A stretch of DNA of 52,367 nucleotides from Magnetospirillum fulvum MGU-K5 (GTDB taxonomy: Bacteria; Pseudomonadota; Alphaproteobacteria; Rhodospirillales; Magnetospirillaceae). This document shows positions 51,012 to 52,367 of this stretch, one piece after another. Positions within the stretch are counted from its first letter, which is position 1; each line of letters starts with the position of its first letter. The notes beneath the pieces were generated by a model. The model ran no database searches. It had not been told where the DNA came from and saw only the letters and a list, made by a program, of their open reading frames with translations. The stretch lies in the NCBI RefSeq assembly GCF_000442515.1, contig NZ_AQPH01000019.1, positions 1 to 52,367 of the forward strand, read 5' to 3'. Both the position numbers and the translations under genes were made by a program.

Positions 51012-52294
51012 GGCAGCGGGTCCATCGGATGCAGCGGCAAATGCCATTGGGCATGGGTGAAGTATTCGCGCGAGATTACCTCGGACAGTTCCCACAGGCG
51101 CGAGCGCAGCGTTTCGAGCAGACGTTCGGCATCAATGAAGCCGCCATCGGTGTCATAACGCGCGATCACGGTGACGTCGGTGGTCCGCACGGTGCCGCAC
51201 AGCACCGTCATCAATTGCTGCTCGGCGCGCAGGAACCCGGTCTCGCCCGAAATCGCGACCAGCCGGTCCATATGCCCGGCCAGCGCCGCCAATTGGAAGC
51301 CGAGCGCGCGGGGGTTGTTCTCGTCGCACATCAAGAGATCAAGCACGGCGGCGAGACGCGGCGCGGCGAGATAACGCGAGCGGTAGGTCATCACGCTGTC
51401 CCAGATGTCGAGCAGCAGGTCCATCGGCACCATCTGCTCGTGGGTCGCGCCCGCCAGCGCGCCGCCCAGCGTGTCGGCGATCGCTCCGGCGCGTTCGACC
51501 CGGCGGCCGGTGTCCCAGAACAGCCACATCGGCCCCCGGGTCATGTTCTCCATCGCCAGCCCACTGACCGCCTCGGCGGTCAGCACCACCTGATTGAGCC
51601 GACCCTGAGTGTCGCTGCGCCCGCTGGCGCTGGTCATCGCGTCGATCTCGTCCTTGAGGCGTTGCAGCGCCCGCCAGGTATCGAGCGACAGCCGGTCTCG
51701 CAGATTGCCCGCCTGCCGGATCATCCGTCCGGCATGGTCGGCCAGACTGCCGGGATGGCCGGTGGCGTGGAATTCGACCACGGCGGCGGGCAAATGATGG
51801 GGCGGATAGCTCAACAGCCCCGGCGGCAGGGTCAGCCCCAACCGCGCGATGGTCTGGATCGTATCGGTGGCGCGTTGGCCGTCGCCCTGATCCAGCGCGT
51901 CTTCGGTCCGTTGCGACGCCGCCCGCAGTAATCGGGTGGTGGTCTCGCAACGTTCGAGATAGCGGCCCAGCCAGAACATGGTGTCGGCGACGCGCGAGGG
52001 CAGATCGCGACTGCCCCGCACCAGCTTGACCGGAGCCGTCGCCCTGCGCTCGGCATTTTCCGGGGTCGGGCGGGTTTCGGACAGCACCCACAGATCCTTG
52101 CTGCCGCCGCCTCCGGCCTGAAGCCGGGCGGTGGTCAGTTCGTTCTCGCCCGAGACCCGCACCAGCCCGCCCGGCATCACCGACCAGCCCCGGTCGGTGG
52201 CGACGGCGAAGACGCGGATCACCATGTGGTGCGGTTCCAGTCGTCCGCGCTGCCAGACCGGGGTGGTCGAGAGCCCGCCGACCTCCTGCGCCAC
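51008..52294 (-). CDS. ATP-grasp C-terminus fused to alpha-E domain, upstream part interrupted
   Basis: The 428-aa frame from GTG 52294 begins VAQEVGGLSTTPVWQRGRLE and runs through FAVATDRGWSVMPGGLVRVS, the end of a circularly permuted ATP-grasp domain. After a linker, an alpha-E domain (about 105-425) starts LPSRVADTMFWLGRYLERCE. In full-length relatives these two parts are one protein of about 800 residues or more. The homology to ATP-grasp continues upstream of the GTG (TPEERAALVAAIIERPTDW) until an in-frame TAG at 52352-52354, one codon before which the window nearly ends. It is probably a truncated or broken gene. It is coupled to the transglutaminase gene. Confidence 0.7.
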   Translation of the reverse strand: MAQEVGGLSTTPVWQRGRLEPHHMVIRVFAVATDRGWSVMPGGLVRVSGENELTTARLQAGGGGSKDLWVLSETRPTPENAERRATAPVKLVRGSRDLPSRVADTMFWLGRYLERCETTTRLLRAASQRTEDALDQGDGQRATDTIQTIARLGLTLPPGLLSYPPHHLPAAVVEFHATGHPGSLADHAGRMIRQAGNLRDRLSLDTWRALQRLKDEIDAMTSASGRSDTQGRLNQVVLTAEAVSGLAMENMTRGPMWLFWDTGRRVERAGAIADTLGGALAGATHEQMVPMDLLLDIWDSVMTYRSRYLAAPRLAAVLDLLMCDENNPRALGFQLAALAGHMDRLVAISGETGFLRAEQQLMTVLCGTVRTTDVTVIARYDTDGGFIDAERLLETLRSRLWELSEVISREYFTHAQWHLPLHPMDPLP

Positions 52295-52351
52295 CCAATC
52301 CGTTGGCCGTTCGATGATCGCGGCGACCAGGGCGGCCCGTTCCTCCGGCGT

Positions 52352-52354
52352 CTA
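52352..52354 (-). other. In-frame amber stop within ATP-grasp homology
   Basis: The minus-strand codons are CCC-TAG-ACG-CCG-GAG-GAA. In related proteins a Leu commonly stands before the (S/T)xxER segment, so TTG to TAG is a possible single-base change. Only four codons and one base remain to the window edge. Confidence 0.45.
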
Positions 52355-52367
52355 GGGGTCGAGCCGA

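Overview
The window is GC-rich bacterial chromosome with almost no gaps between genes, frequent ATGA/GTGA stop-start overlaps and long spurious open frames opposite real genes. Gene content points to an alphaproteobacterium, most likely of the Rhodospirillales. The signs are a FYDLN_acid (TIGR02300) protein, a CP4-like class II AroA, a FdxA seven-iron ferredoxin, rph-rdgB-hemW in a row, and a flagellar set of the FliD/FliS type. The species cannot be named from this sequence alone.

Layout. (1) 1-433: no gene, several strong hairpins. (2) 369-1625: a complete IS3-family element (IS407-like) whose right end supplies the first base of the start codon of a secreted alpha/beta hydrolase. (3) 2499-4442: arsenic operon arsR-arsC-acr3 with a clear operator, then a chemoreceptor (4589-6772). 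(4) 6851-17959: a flagellar filament/hook block: ECF sigma factor, fliC, fliD, fliS, a 90-aa protein, flgD, flgE, a 121-aa unknown, flgN, flgK, flgL. The stretch before flgD (12119-12437) is packed with inverted and direct repeats. (5) 17995-24539: VanZ-like protein, tRNA-Ala(GGC), FYDLN protein, aroA, cspA with a long structured leader, a secreted protein, sppA, an SDR. (6) 24552-35696: bacteriohemerythrin and a PAS-GGDEF-EAL phosphodiesterase on the minus strand, then terC, fdxA, rnr, an S41 protease and a large PAS histidine kinase. (7) 35786-39697: a GT4 glycosyltransferase, small unknowns, and a minus-strand elbB-moeB-dsrE operon. (8) 39820-48245: M32 carboxypeptidase, gamma-glutamylcyclotransferase-like gene, gmhA, then an overlapping ArnT-like glycosyltransferase / PAP2 phosphatase / HTH-less FCD cluster, and rph-rdgB-hemW. 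(9) 48283 to the end, minus strand: argJ, a SnoaL-like protein, a transglutaminase-like protease and an alpha-E/ATP-grasp protein whose reading frame carries an amber stop 13 bases from the window edge.

How it fits together. The flagellar genes encode export chaperones (FliS, FlgN) beside their clients (FliC; FlgK, FlgL) and the hook parts. FlaF/FlbT are absent from this window. The most unusual signals are the repeat-rich flgD leader, a possible ECF sigma factor partner lying beyond fliC-fliD-fliS, a two-way pairing segment upstream of terC, the FCD protein that has lost its DNA-binding domain, and the interrupted ATP-grasp/alpha-E gene. No CRISPR array, prophage or integrated plasmid is visible.
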